Shown here: positions 50,147-58,548 of the stretch, one piece after another | Layout: each line of letters begins with the position of its first letter | Numbering within the stretch: position 1 is the first letter of the stretch | Source: CAZHTF01 sp964535305 | Lineage (GTDB): Bacteria; Planctomycetota; Phycisphaerae; UBA1845; Fen-1342 | Assembly (NCBI GenBank): GCA_964535305.1 | Contig: CAZHTF010000007.1 | Coordinates: forward strand, 1 to 64,000 | Reading direction: 5' to 3' | Length of the DNA stretch: 64,000 bases | Position numbers and translations under genes: made by a program | The notes under the pieces: generated by a model | Databases searched by the model: none | Told to the model about the DNA's origin: nothing | What the model saw: the letters and a program-made list of their open reading frames with translations, nothing else

Positions 50147-51585
50147 TGCGCGACGACTATCGAGCCTTCCTCGCGAATGAACCGACCGACGCCGCCGCGC
50201 GCCTGCCGGTGCTGAACAAGTACCTGGGCACCGTGGCGGCACAGGTGGCGCAGGCCGATGCGGAGCTGCTTGAACAGGCAATTGCCGCGGCCGGGCGCGC
50301 ATTTGATGCAACTCGGCGGATGCCGGCATATGCGCGGCGCGACGTACTGACGCACGTCGCCGCGCGACTCGTCAAGCGCTCGGCGGAATTCGCGCATGTG
50401 CTGGCGATCGAGGCCGGCAAGCCGATCCGTGACGCGCGCGTCGAGGTCGAGCGGGCCGCCGATACCTTCCGCATCGCCGCGGAAGAGGCCACGCGGATCG
50501 GCGGCGAGTGGCTGCCGCTGGATCTCTCGCCGCGCAGTGCCGCGAGCGAGGGCATTCTGCGGCGCTTCCCGGTCGGCGTCTGCGGGCTGATCACGCCGTT
50601 CAACTTCCCGCTGAACCTTGTTGCGCATAAAGTCGCGCCGGCGCTGGCGGCGGGCTGCCCGTGGGTGCTGAAGCCGGCTTCCTACACGCCGATCTGCGCG
50701 CTGCTCCTGGGGGAGATTCTGGCCGAAACGGAGCTGCCGCGCGGCGCATTCTCGATTTTGCCGTGTCCGGCGGCGGCGGCGCAGCGGCTGGCGAGCGATG
50801 AGCGCGTGGCGCTGCTGAGCTTCACCGGCTCGCCGGAAGTCGGCTGGATGCTGCGCTCGCAGGCCGGCCGCAAGCGCGTCACGCTCGAACTGGGCGGAAA
50901 CGCGGCCTGCATCGTGGATCGCGACGCGGATCTGACCTACGCCGCTGAGCGCATCACGTTCGGCGCGTTTTATCAATCCGGGCAGAGCTGCATCAGCGTG
51001 CAGCGTATTCTGGTGCACGCCGCCGCGTATGACGCGCTGCGCGAACTGCTGCTGGAACGCGCTGCGGCGCTGCGGGCCGGAAATCCGCTGGAGGAGTCGA
51101 CCTTCCTCGGGCCGCTGATCTGCGAGGCGGATGCAGAGCGCGTCGAACGCTGGGTAAACGCGGCGGTGCAGGCCGGGGCGCGGCTGCTGTGCGGCGGGCA
51201 GCGCAACGCTGCATTTTATTCGGCGACGATTCTGGAGGACGTGCCCGCCGGGCAGGACGTGAGTTGTCGCGAAGTCTTCGGCCCGGTCGCGACGCTGCAA
51301 CGATTCGAAGATTTTTCGCAGGCGCTGCAAATCGCGAACGACAGTCGATTCGGCCTGCAATGCGGCGTGTTCACCAACCGGCTCGAGCACGCGCTGCGCG
51401 CCTTCGAGACGCTCGAGGTCGGCGGCGTGATCATCAACGACGTGCCCAGCTTCCGCGTCGACAGCATGCCTTACGGCGGCGTGAAACTCAGCGGCTGCGG
51501 TCGAGAAGGCGTGCGTTTCGCGATCGAGGAGATGACCGAGCCGCGGCTCATGGTTGTGCGCCGCCGCTCAGCGGGCGAATCCTGA
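50143..51585 (+). CDS. NAD(P)-dependent aldehyde dehydrogenase
   Basis: 480 residues, family length. Oxidises an aldehyde to acid. Landmarks: VGVCGLITPFNFPLNLVAHK with catalytic Asn154, CPWVLKPASYTPICALLLGE (cofactor Lys), LSFTGSPEVGW, the general-base Glu249 in LELGG, the nucleophile Cys283 in GQSCIS, and EVFGPVATLQRFED. NDVPSFRVDSMPYGGVKLSG near the end resembles the succinate-semialdehyde, lactaldehyde and phosphonoacetaldehyde group, but the substrate is uncertain. The ATG at 50143 lies in the arm of a perfect inverted repeat. The 3' end overlaps the convergent PA14-DUF1080 gene by 38 bases. Confidence 0.92.
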   Translation: MLRDDYRAFLANEPTDAAARLPVLNKYLGTVAAQVAQADAELLEQAIAAAGRAFDATRRMPAYARRDVLTHVAARLVKRSAEFAHVLAIEAGKPIRDARVEVERAADTFRIAAEEATRIGGEWLPLDLSPRSAASEGILRRFPVGVCGLITPFNFPLNLVAHKVAPALAAGCPWVLKPASYTPICALLLGEILAETELPRGAFSILPCPAAAAQRLASDERVALLSFTGSPEVGWMLRSQAGRKRVTLELGGNAACIVDRDADLTYAAERITFGAFYQSGQSCISVQRILVHAAAYDALRELLLERAAALRAGNPLEESTFLGPLICEADAERVERWVNAAVQAGARLLCGGQRNAAFYSATILEDVPAGQDVSCREVFGPVATLQRFEDFSQALQIANDSRFGLQCGVFTNRLEHALRAFETLEVGGVIINDVPSFRVDSMPYGGVKLSGCGREGVRFAIEEMTEPRLMVVRRRSAGES

Positions 51586-53668
51586 TATTGCGGAACCAGA
51601 CCTTGTCGCCATGATCCTGCAAGGCGATGTGCCCGCGCTTGCTGCGGCCGTAGCCGGGCATCTTGGCGAACTTGCTAGCGGCGACGCGGTTCGCCCACTC
51701 GTCGCTGCCGACCACGAACGAGGCCGTTTGCACGCCGTTCAGCCAGTATTCCACCCGCGGCCCATCGGCGACGATACGGACCTGGTTGTAAAGCCCGACC
51801 GGGCGCGTCAGGTCGCGCGGCGGCGCGTGCAGCGCGTAGTTCGCGCCGGCCGATGTGCTCGAGAGCTTGCCGTCGGCGTGCTCGGCATTGTCCAGCACCT
51901 GCATCTCGGCCCCGGTTTCCCAGACATGTTGATACTGCTGCCCCTCCTCGACACGGAAGAAAATGCCGCTGTTGCCGCCCGGGCTGATGCGCCACTCGAG
52001 CTCGAGCTCGAAATTGTCGAACGTTTCCTGCGTGATCAGGTCACCGCCGGGACCGACGCGCAGCAGCGCTCCGTCGCGCACGACCCAGCCGGGCTTGCCG
52101 TCGCGGGCCGGCACGCCGCTGCTCTTGAAACCGCGCCAGCCGGACAGGCTGGTTCCGTCGAACAGCAGCCGCCAACCGGCGTTGACCTGCTCCTCTGTCA
52201 GGGTGTTTTGCGGCGGGCCCGCGGGCCGCGGCAGCACCTGCCCGCTGCGATCGGTCGGCAACGCGAGCAGCGTGTACCAGGTTTCGGTGAACCAGGGCAG
52301 CTCGAGCTGCTCAGAGAGGCACGGCGGGAGGAGCCGCAGGTAGACCAGATGACCCGGCTTGAGCGAATCGATCTCGAGGAAGACGCGCATGCGGTCGCTC
52401 GAAACGCTTGCGGATTTCACCGGATAGGCCACGCCGTCACGCGTGGGAGCGGCAGGTCGGTCGGCCGAGAGCGAGAAGGGCCATTGCTCGATGTAGTACG
52501 ACTCGGGCTCCCAGCCCGTATCCGCGAGCAGCGGCTTGGTGAACTCGATCTCCAGCCCGTTCGACATGCAGGAGACGTGCGAGATCTCGAAGATGGCGAT
52601 CTGCTTGAATTTCAGGCCCTGTTCGAAGGGCTCGATGCCCGGGCCCGGCGGCGTGAGCTCGGGAATTGCGATGGCGAACGAATCGCCGGCCAGGCGGACC
52701 GCCGCGGGGTTGCCCGCGAGACCTTGCGTGAACGGCATGATGCAGCCCTGAAACACGCTGCCGGCGGGTTCGACGAATGCCCGCCAGACGCCGGCGCGGC
52801 CGTGGGCGCTGACGAGCATCTGGCCGCGCGGCTCGCGCTTGTCGCCCAGCGGCTGGATCGATATGCCCTTGAGCATCGCAGGATCGGGCGGCAGCCAGAT
52901 GGCGGCGCCAGCGGCGGCGGGATCGGGCTGATGCAGGAACTTGAGGTTGCCATACGGGAAGCCGCGCAAGTCGCGCGCGATGCGCGGGCCGCGTTCGAGC
53001 GTGACCAGCTCATACGCCGGGTGTACGCCCGCGACCGGCCGGCCGTCGCCAGCACGTCCGCGCCGCAACGCGGGAATGACGCGCTTGGGACCTGGGGCGG
53101 TCTGGAACGCGCCCGATTCGTGTGTGAGCAGCGCCGCGGGCAGCAAGCTGAAATCGCCGGCGCCCGGCGGACGCCAATGCAGCTCCAGGGCTTCGCCGCC
53201 GCCGACCTCGAAGTGCTCGACGCGCAGCGCGTGCTCGCCGGCGTCGAGCGTGATGCGGCCGTCGAGCGGTGTCGGGCCGTGCAGTCCATCGTGGTCGACG
53301 ACCAGCGTGCCGTCAATCCACAGGCGGCTGCCGTCGTCGCTGATTAAGCGGAACTCGTAGACGCCCGGCGTCTCGATGCGGATGAAGCCGTCCGCGTACG
53401 TCAGAAAATTGTCAACAAAGCCGCCAAATTCGCCTGTACCGTAGCGCAGCGTCGGCACGATCGCGACGTCATTGGGGGCCTGTCCAGCGGCGAGCTGCGG
53501 CAACGCGCTGACGCTCTGCTCGAGCTGATAGAAGCGTACCAGCAGCCCCGCGCCGCGCGCTGCCGCGGGCGCGGACTGCGGCTCAGCGGCGCCGAAAGGG
53601 CAGACCACCGCCGCGAATGCCGCGGTGAGAATCATCCGTGTGAAACGGCGTGCGGACCGATCGTGCAT
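51548..53668 (-). CDS. Secreted PA14-DUF1080 (3-keto-disaccharide hydrolase-like) protein
   Basis: 706 residues from the ATG at 53668 (GAGG nine bases upstream; a TTG at 53683 is in frame). After the signal (ILTAAFAAVVCPFGAAEP) a PA14 domain spans about 40-185: GGFVDNFLTYADGFIRIETP, YEFRLISDDGSRLWIDGTLV and HALRVEHFEVGGGEALELHW. A middle region is of the planctomycete cytochrome/sugar-binding type. The C-terminal domain from about 500 is DUF1080: GWRLLFDGTSLSGWRGF, DNFELELEWRISPGGNSGIF and VWETGAEMQVLDNAEHADGK. DUF1080 includes 3-keto-glycoside hydrolases. Likely an extracellular glycan-binding or degrading protein. Confidence 0.88.
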   Translation of the reverse strand: MHDRSARRFTRMILTAAFAAVVCPFGAAEPQSAPAAARGAGLLVRFYQLEQSVSALPQLAAGQAPNDVAIVPTLRYGTGEFGGFVDNFLTYADGFIRIETPGVYEFRLISDDGSRLWIDGTLVVDHDGLHGPTPLDGRITLDAGEHALRVEHFEVGGGEALELHWRPPGAGDFSLLPAALLTHESGAFQTAPGPKRVIPALRRGRAGDGRPVAGVHPAYELVTLERGPRIARDLRGFPYGNLKFLHQPDPAAAGAAIWLPPDPAMLKGISIQPLGDKREPRGQMLVSAHGRAGVWRAFVEPAGSVFQGCIMPFTQGLAGNPAAVRLAGDSFAIAIPELTPPGPGIEPFEQGLKFKQIAIFEISHVSCMSNGLEIEFTKPLLADTGWEPESYYIEQWPFSLSADRPAAPTRDGVAYPVKSASVSSDRMRVFLEIDSLKPGHLVYLRLLPPCLSEQLELPWFTETWYTLLALPTDRSGQVLPRPAGPPQNTLTEEQVNAGWRLLFDGTSLSGWRGFKSSGVPARDGKPGWVVRDGALLRVGPGGDLITQETFDNFELELEWRISPGGNSGIFFRVEEGQQYQHVWETGAEMQVLDNAEHADGKLSSTSAGANYALHAPPRDLTRPVGLYNQVRIVADGPRVEYWLNGVQTASFVVGSDEWANRVAASKFAKMPGYGRSKRGHIALQDHGDKVWFRNIRIRPLSGGAQP

Positions 53669-53675
53669 CGTGTGT

Positions 53676-53698
53676 TTCCTCAATCAGGCGTTGAGGAA
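53676..53698 (-). promoter_or_regulatory. 8-bp hairpin masking the ribosome-binding site of the PA14-DUF1080 gene
   Basis: In the minus-strand transcript TTCCTCAA, loop CGCCTGA, TTGAGGAA: eight perfect pairs, with the GAGG ribosome-binding site in the 3' arm, then ACACACG and the ATG at 53668. Confidence 0.5.
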
Positions 53699-53747
53699 TC
53701 ACTTTAACACGAGTCGCATTCGTGGTGCGAGCGACGCCGCTGCCCGC

Positions 53748-53757
53748 NNNNNNNNNN
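53748..53757. other. Assembly gap (10 N)
   Basis: Ten N between the PA14-DUF1080 gene start and the 3' end of the dockerin-bearing phosphatase gene. Neither reading frame is interrupted. The true gap length is unknown. Confidence 0.95.
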
Positions 53758-53769
53758 GAGCTGCGTCGG

Positions 53770-55683
53770 CTACGGGCAGCTGGCTCCCCACGCGCCCAGC
53801 AGAATGCCCAGGTCCGCCGGACCGGTCTGCAGGTCGCCGTCGACGTCGCCGGCGGCGCTGGTCTCCCAGGCGCCCAGCAAGATGCCGAGGTCGCCGGGGC
53901 CGACGGTTTGGTCGTTGTCTAGGTCGGCCTGCAGCGTGCAGCCGGACGCGACCTGCACGTCGATCGTCAGCGTCAGGAGTTCCGTGCCGGCACCGGGCAG
54001 GTTTTCATCGCTGCAGTTGATGCTGGCCTGCTGTGAATACGTGCCGGCGCTCAGGCCGCTGGTGTCGAAGCTGAAGTTCAGCGTCGCGCTGCCTGCGCCG
54101 ATGCCCGCTTGCAGCCCGGAGACAAACGCGAAGGGCGCGGTCAGTCCGGTGACGGAGTCGACGTCGAGCAGGGCCTGGTTCGAGTCGAAACCGCGATTGA
54201 ACACACTGGCACTGATCGTTTGCACGCCAGTGTCGGCGGTGTAGTTCAGCGCGAGCGTGGCGGTGTTCAGGTCGGCGCTGCTCGAGAGCGACGCATTAGA
54301 ACGCCGTACGACGTCGCCGATGATTGTGAGCAGTTCCTGCGGCGGCTCGGCGGCCTGGCTAGAGGTGCTGACCGTGACCAGTCCGGCGAGCGCGCCGACG
54401 CTGGCGGTGTTGATCGCGAGCGTGTGGACCGCGGGCGCGCTGAGCGCCGCGCGTGTGCCGGCGAAATTTCCGCTGACGACGCCGGTCGAGGTCAGCGTGT
54501 AGTCCAGTTCGTCTGCGCCGCTGGCAACCAGCGCGCTGGCGGCGTTGTTCACGGTTGCGTCGACACTGACCAGCGCGTTCTGAATGACGCGGCCGAAGCT
54601 GGTCGGCAGGTTCGCGTCCAGCTTGGCCGGCACCTGGTATTCGACCACCACCGGCAGATGGTCCGATGCGTTGAAGATGTTCGCGGCCAGCGCGTTTGAG
54701 CGCGGAATGTCTGCGGGATAGTACGAGTTGTTGCCGGCGTTTACCGAGTTGTTGTAATGCAGGCCGTCGTTGCCCAGCACGCGGTAGAGCCCGGGGATCA
54801 GCGCCAGCCCTTCGCCGTCATGAAACGCGATCGAAGGCAACTGCATGTCGAAGCGGTCGTCCATCCCGCCACCGACGTATGGGCCGCTGGCGGTCAAGTG
54901 CGTCGACTGCGTGTGCTTGATGGCGTTGCCGCTGCCGGTCCAGTTCGCGGTTCCGAGCGGATCCAGCGCCTGACCCGCGCCCGCAGCCAGAAAACGCTGA
55001 TACGCGGTCTCCGTGTTGGTGTACACGTTCATATCGCCGGCGTAAATGATGTGCGCACCGGCGCCAAGGAAAATGTCGGCGTTGCTGCGGATCGCGACCA
55101 CGCCGTTGAAACGCTGCGTCGCATCGGCGGAGGTGTTCCCCGCCGGCAAATGCGAGCCGTAGACGTAAAACGTCGCGCTCGGCGAGCTGTAGCCATTCAA
55201 CTGCAGCCGCCAGCGATCGGTATTGCGGCTTGAGCCCGTGGCGATGTCGACGTGACCGGCCGGTACTTCGTTGATCGTGTCGCCGCGATAAAACAGCGCC
55301 TGCGCGCCGCCGGCGCCGTCTTCGGTGCCGCTACTGGTGAATGTGGCTTGCGAATAGGTAACGCCCGACGGGGCGGCGGCGTTGAGCCGCGCCAGCAGCA
55401 CCGGCACGTCGCTGGTCTGCACTTCCTGAAAAATGTACACGTGCGGCGCGACGGCAAAGCCGGCCTTGTCATCGTTGTTCAGGCCGGCGAAAACCGCCTG
55501 CAACGCGTTCAGATCGCCGTTCAGTTGCAGCACGTTGTACGAGACGATCCGCAACTGAGCCGCGGCGCAGCTGACGCTCAGCAAGATCGCCGCAAGCGCG
55601 GCCGCGCGCCGCAGGGCCAAGCGTGCCGAAGGGGCGCACCGCGTGGCCGCGAAACGGGCGCGCAAAATAGCTGTACTGTGCAA
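53770..55683 (-). CDS. Secreted endonuclease/exonuclease/phosphatase-family protein with C-terminal dockerin
   Basis: 637 residues from a TTG at 55683: GGGAGGA lies 5 bases upstream and the signal peptide (LRRAAALAAILLSVSCAAA) starts soon after, while the in-frame ATG far upstream has no such support. The catalytic domain (about 45-360) has the EEP motifs in order: LRIVSYNVLQLNGD, FQEVQ (metal Glu), YGSHLPAG, IIYAGDMNVY (GDxN) and SDHLPVVVEY (SDHxP). Ig-like beta domains follow. The last 52 residues are a dockerin pair: DNDQTVGPGDLGILLGAW and DVDGDLQTGPADLGILLGAW. Likely an extracellular nuclease or phosphodiesterase. Confidence 0.88.
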   Translation of the reverse strand: MHSTAILRARFAATRCAPSARLALRRAAALAAILLSVSCAAAQLRIVSYNVLQLNGDLNALQAVFAGLNNDDKAGFAVAPHVYIFQEVQTSDVPVLLARLNAAAPSGVTYSQATFTSSGTEDGAGGAQALFYRGDTINEVPAGHVDIATGSSRNTDRWRLQLNGYSSPSATFYVYGSHLPAGNTSADATQRFNGVVAIRSNADIFLGAGAHIIYAGDMNVYTNTETAYQRFLAAGAGQALDPLGTANWTGSGNAIKHTQSTHLTASGPYVGGGMDDRFDMQLPSIAFHDGEGLALIPGLYRVLGNDGLHYNNSVNAGNNSYYPADIPRSNALAANIFNASDHLPVVVEYQVPAKLDANLPTSFGRVIQNALVSVDATVNNAASALVASGADELDYTLTSTGVVSGNFAGTRAALSAPAVHTLAINTASVGALAGLVTVSTSSQAAEPPQELLTIIGDVVRRSNASLSSSADLNTATLALNYTADTGVQTISASVFNRGFDSNQALLDVDSVTGLTAPFAFVSGLQAGIGAGSATLNFSFDTSGLSAGTYSQQASINCSDENLPGAGTELLTLTIDVQVASGCTLQADLDNDQTVGPGDLGILLGAWETSAAGDVDGDLQTGPADLGILLGAWGASCP

Positions 55684-55808
55684 GGCGTTCCTCCCATCCC
55701 CTTTGTGGTCGTAAACCGGTAATGATAGAGAAACTGTGGGTTGCCGACAACGCAGAATTGGGGCAAGCCGCGGCTTGGCTGCGCGATCTGTTCGCCGCCG
55801 CGACCCGT

Positions 55809-55837
55809 TTGACCTCCGATCCGCCTTGCGATATAGT
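55809..55837 (+). promoter_or_regulatory. Strong sigma-70-type promoter for rpmB
   Basis: TTGACC (55809-55814), exact 17-base spacer, TATAGT (55832-55837). Transcription near 55844 gives a 39-base leader to the rpmB ATG. The best promoter match seen in the window. Confidence 0.7.
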
Positions 55838-55861
55838 CCGGGACTCAATTGGCGGATCGGA
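55815..55861. repeat. 11-bp perfect inverted repeat around the rpmB -10 element
   Basis: TCCGATCCGCC (55815-55825) and GGCGGATCGGA (55851-55861) with 25 bases between. The left arm lies in the promoter spacer, the right arm just past the transcription start, so the -10 sits in the loop. The right arm can also pair with CCGCC at 55863-55867 in the RNA. Confidence 0.6.
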
Positions 55862-55882
55862 CCCGCCTCGGAAGGTGATCAG

Positions 55883-56149
55883 ATGGCCCGCGAGTGCGCG
55901 TTTACCGGCAAGCGAACGACCTTCGGAAACAGCATTACGCGCCGCGGAAAAGCCAAGTACCTCGGCGGCGTCGGCCGAAAGGTGACCGGCGTGTCACGGC
56001 GGCGCTTCAAGGCCAATATCCAGAAGGTCCGCGCCGTGATCGACGGTCAGATCGTCCGCATTCGCGTCAGCCCCAAGGCGCTGCGGATGGGGCTGATCAC
56101 CAAGCCGCTGAAGCGCGAGATTCCCAAGGTCGAAGGCCAGAACCGCTAG
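55883..56149 (+). CDS. rpmB: 50S ribosomal protein L28
   Basis: 88 residues from the ATG at 55883. The whole chain is L28-like: RECAFTGKRTTFGNSITRR, KYLGGVGRKVTGVSRRRFKA and GQIVRIRVSPKALRMGLITK. It lacks the two CxxC pairs of zinc-binding L28 (a C-minus form with one Cys), as in many Gram-negative bacteria. Binds 23S rRNA in the large subunit. Start supported by GGAAGG upstream. First gene of a plus-strand run with gatC and gatA, driven by the promoter at 55809-55837. rpmG, often next to rpmB, is absent. Confidence 0.96.
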   Translation: MARECAFTGKRTTFGNSITRRGKAKYLGGVGRKVTGVSRRRFKANIQKVRAVIDGQIVRIRVSPKALRMGLITKPLKREIPKVEGQNR

Positions 56150-56186
56150 CCAGCCGCACGCCTGGCGGCTCGCCGCAGGTCGCGTC

Positions 56187-56492
56187 GTGTCCATGCCCAT
56201 TGACGAAGCGCTGGTGCGGCAGGTTGCGCGACTGGCGCGACTGAAGCTCAGCGAGCACGAGATTACCGAATTCACGCGGCAGCTCGGATCGGTGCTGGCG
56301 CACGCCAGCCAGCTTCAGGAAGTCCCGCTGGATTCCGAATTGCCCGCCGCCGCCCCGCGGCAGCTCGAGCAGCTTCGCAGCGACGAGCCGCGCACGGCGC
56401 TGCTCGACGCGGACGACGCGCTGGCGAATGCACCACAGCGGATCGGATCGTTCTTCGCTGTGCCGACCGTGCTCGACGCGGGCGGGGCGTGA
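56187..56492 (+). CDS. gatC: Asp-tRNA(Asn)/Glu-tRNA(Gln) amidotransferase subunit GatC
   Basis: 101 residues. Small subunit that wraps GatA and GatB and stabilises the GatCAB complex, which converts Glu-tRNA(Gln) and/or Asp-tRNA(Asn) to the amidated forms. Motifs: EALVRQVARLARLKLSEHEI at the N-terminus, QLGSVLAHASQLQEVPLDSE, and the C-terminal FFAVPTVLD. Start is a GTG at 56187 or the ATG at 56193. 37 bases after rpmB and 6 before gatA. Confidence 0.95.
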   Translation: MSMPIDEALVRQVARLARLKLSEHEITEFTRQLGSVLAHASQLQEVPLDSELPAAAPRQLEQLRSDEPRTALLDADDALANAPQRIGSFFAVPTVLDAGGA

Positions 56493-56498
56493 ACGGCG

Positions 56499-57995
56499 GT
56501 GAGCGCGAATCCTCCTCACGACTGGACGGCTGCGGCAATCGCCAGCGACGTCCGCGCTGGCCGGCGGTGCGCGACGGACGTTTGTTCCGAGGCGCTGCGG
56601 CGCGTGGCGCGTTTGAATGAATCGCTGGGCGCGTTCCTCGAAGTGCACGAGCAGCCGGCGCTGGCCGCGGCGCAGCGGGTGGACGCGAGCGTCGCCGACG
56701 GGCGCGACCCCGGGCCGCTCGCGGGCGTGCCAATCGCCGTCAAGGATGTGATCTGCACGCGCGCCGGCCACACGACCTGCGGCTCAAAGATGTTGGCGAA
56801 TTACCGCTCGCCATTCGATGCCACCGCCGTCGCGCGGCTGAGCGCCGCGGGCGGCATCGTGCTGGGCAAGACCAATCTCGATGAGTTCGCCATGGGCTCG
56901 TCGACCGAGAACAGTGGCTACCGCAATGCGCGAAATCCCTGGGACGAGTCACGCGTTCCCGGCGGATCCTCGGGCGGCTCGGCGGTGGTCGTCGCGGCGC
57001 GGATGACGCCGGTCGCGCTCGGCACTGATACGGGCGGCTCGGTGCGCCAGCCGGCGGCGTTCTGCGGCATCGTTGGACTCAAGCCGACCTACGGGCGCGT
57101 CTCGCGCTTCGGGCTGGTCGCGTATGGCTCGAGCCTCGATCAGATCGGCCCAATGTCGGCGAACGTGGCGGACGCGGCCTTGCTGCTGCAGGTCATCGCC
57201 GGCGCGGACCCGGCAGATAGCACCAGCGCAGCGGAGCCCGTCCCGGATTACCCGGCGGCGCTGGCGGATGCGGCCCTCGACGCCGCCCGGCGAAGTCTAC
57301 GGTTGGGCCTGCCGCGCGAGTACTTCGGCGAAGGGCTCGATCCGCAGGTGCGCGCCGCGGTGCAAGCGGCGGTTGAGGTCTACCGCGCGCTGGGCGCGAG
57401 CGTGGTCGAGCTTTCGCTGCCCTACACGCCCCACAGCGTGGCAGCGTATTACCTGCTGGCAACGGCCGAGGCGTCGAGCAATCTGGCGCGCTTTGACGGT
57501 GTGCATTACGGGCGGCGCGCGGCACAGGCAGGCGATCTCGTCGATCTGTATGCGGCCTCGCGCGCGGAAGGCCTGGGCGCGGAAGTGAAGCGGCGGATCA
57601 TGCTGGGCACGTTTGCACTCTCGAGCGGCTATCACGACGCGTACTACGCGCGGGCGCAGCGCGTCCGCTCGGCGATCGCGCAAGATTTTTCGCGGGCGTT
57701 CGAGCAATGCGACCTCTTGGTCTGCCCGACCACGCCGACGCCGGCGTTTCGCCTCGGTGAGAAACTCGCCGACCCGCTGCAAATGTACCTGGCCGATGTC
57801 TACACCACCGCAGCCAACCTGGCGGGCATTGCGGCGATCTCGATCCCCTGTGGTTTCAGTGACGCGGGCCTGCCGATCGGGCTGCAGTTGCAGGGGCCGC
57901 GCTTCAGCGAGCTGCGGCTGCTGCAGGCCGCGCGGCTCTACGAACAGCGCGCTGGGTTGAGCCAGCGGCGACCTGCGGTGTGCGCCGATGCCTGA
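56499..57995 (+). CDS. gatA: Asp-tRNA(Asn)/Glu-tRNA(Gln) amidotransferase subunit GatA
   Basis: 498 residues from a GTG at 56499. Amidase-signature glutaminase subunit that releases ammonia from Gln. The catalytic Lys is in VPIAVKDVICTRAG (about residue 80), and the Ser-cis-Ser pair is in RVPGGSSGGSAVVVAARMTP and LGTDTGGSVRQPAAFCGIVG. KPTYGRVSRFGLVAYGSSLD and QIGPMSANVADAALLLQVIA follow. gatB is not in the window, so it must be elsewhere in the genome. The stop overlaps the next gene by 8 bases. Confidence 0.97.
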   Translation: MSANPPHDWTAAAIASDVRAGRRCATDVCSEALRRVARLNESLGAFLEVHEQPALAAAQRVDASVADGRDPGPLAGVPIAVKDVICTRAGHTTCGSKMLANYRSPFDATAVARLSAAGGIVLGKTNLDEFAMGSSTENSGYRNARNPWDESRVPGGSSGGSAVVVAARMTPVALGTDTGGSVRQPAAFCGIVGLKPTYGRVSRFGLVAYGSSLDQIGPMSANVADAALLLQVIAGADPADSTSAAEPVPDYPAALADAALDAARRSLRLGLPREYFGEGLDPQVRAAVQAAVEVYRALGASVVELSLPYTPHSVAAYYLLATAEASSNLARFDGVHYGRRAAQAGDLVDLYAASRAEGLGAEVKRRIMLGTFALSSGYHDAYYARAQRVRSAIAQDFSRAFEQCDLLVCPTTPTPAFRLGEKLADPLQMYLADVYTTAANLAGIAAISIPCGFSDAGLPIGLQLQGPRFSELRLLQAARLYEQRAGLSQRRPAVCADA

Positions 57996-58458
57996 CGCAC
58001 GCGCACCCGGCGACCCGCACGACTGGATGACGCAGCAATTCCCGGAGCTGGCGCTGCTGCCTGACCACGAAGCGCGGCGCAAGGCCATCGAGCACGTCCG
58101 CAATCGCGTATTCGGAGCCAACCCGCTCTTTTATGTCTACTTAGTCGCGCTGGTCGGCGTGACGCTGCTGGCGGCCAAGACGATCGAGGCCTGGCTGGTG
58201 CGCGGCGTGACCTGGCTGGGGCTGCCCGGCTGGATCGGCCTGGCGCTGTTCATCGCGATCGTGATTTACATCTATTACCTGGGCATCGCGGTGCTCTTCG
58301 TCCGCGCTGTGCGCGCCGGATTGCGGCGCTATTTGCTGGCGCAGCGAATCGCGGTCTGCATAAGATGCGGCTATGACTGCCGGGCGAATCACGAGCCGCG
58401 CTGCCCGGAGTGTGGAACCCGCTTCGATGCCAAATTGCTTTCCCAACAGCCGCCGTAG
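57988..58458 (+). CDS. Membrane protein with C-terminal zinc ribbon
   Basis: 156 residues. Two membrane helices, LFYVYLVALVGVTLLAAKTI and IGLALFIAIVIYIYYLGIAV, then a short zinc ribbon CIRCGYDCRANHEPRCPECG. The CGYD-x-R...CPECG ribbon is very common in planctomycete membrane proteins and its role is unknown. The ATG at 57988 overlaps the end of gatA by 8 bases, so it belongs to the rpmB-gatC-gatA transcript. Confidence 0.75.
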   Translation: MPDARAPGDPHDWMTQQFPELALLPDHEARRKAIEHVRNRVFGANPLFYVYLVALVGVTLLAAKTIEAWLVRGVTWLGLPGWIGLALFIAIVIYIYYLGIAVLFVRAVRAGLRRYLLAQRIAVCIRCGYDCRANHEPRCPECGTRFDAKLLSQQPP

Positions 58459-58548
58459 CGCCGCGGCGCTGGCGCCGACCGCGTGTACGCCATGGGTTAT
58501 TCCCGTGGCGGCCACACGGCCTGGACACTGGCGCTGCTGCATCCGCAC
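58459..58548 (+). pseudogene. Relic of an alpha/beta-hydrolase (nucleophile-elbow fragment)
   Basis: Just after an in-frame stop at 58456-58458 the plus strand encodes GADRVYAMGYSRGGHTAWTL followed by ALLHP. This is the nucleophile elbow of planctomycete esterase/peptidase alpha/beta-hydrolases (G-x-S-x-G as GYSRG, with GGH and HP downstream). Before and after this 25-codon island the frame has no family character, and the space (271 bases) is far too short for a hydrolase. I read it as a decayed or deleted gene. Confidence 0.5.
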
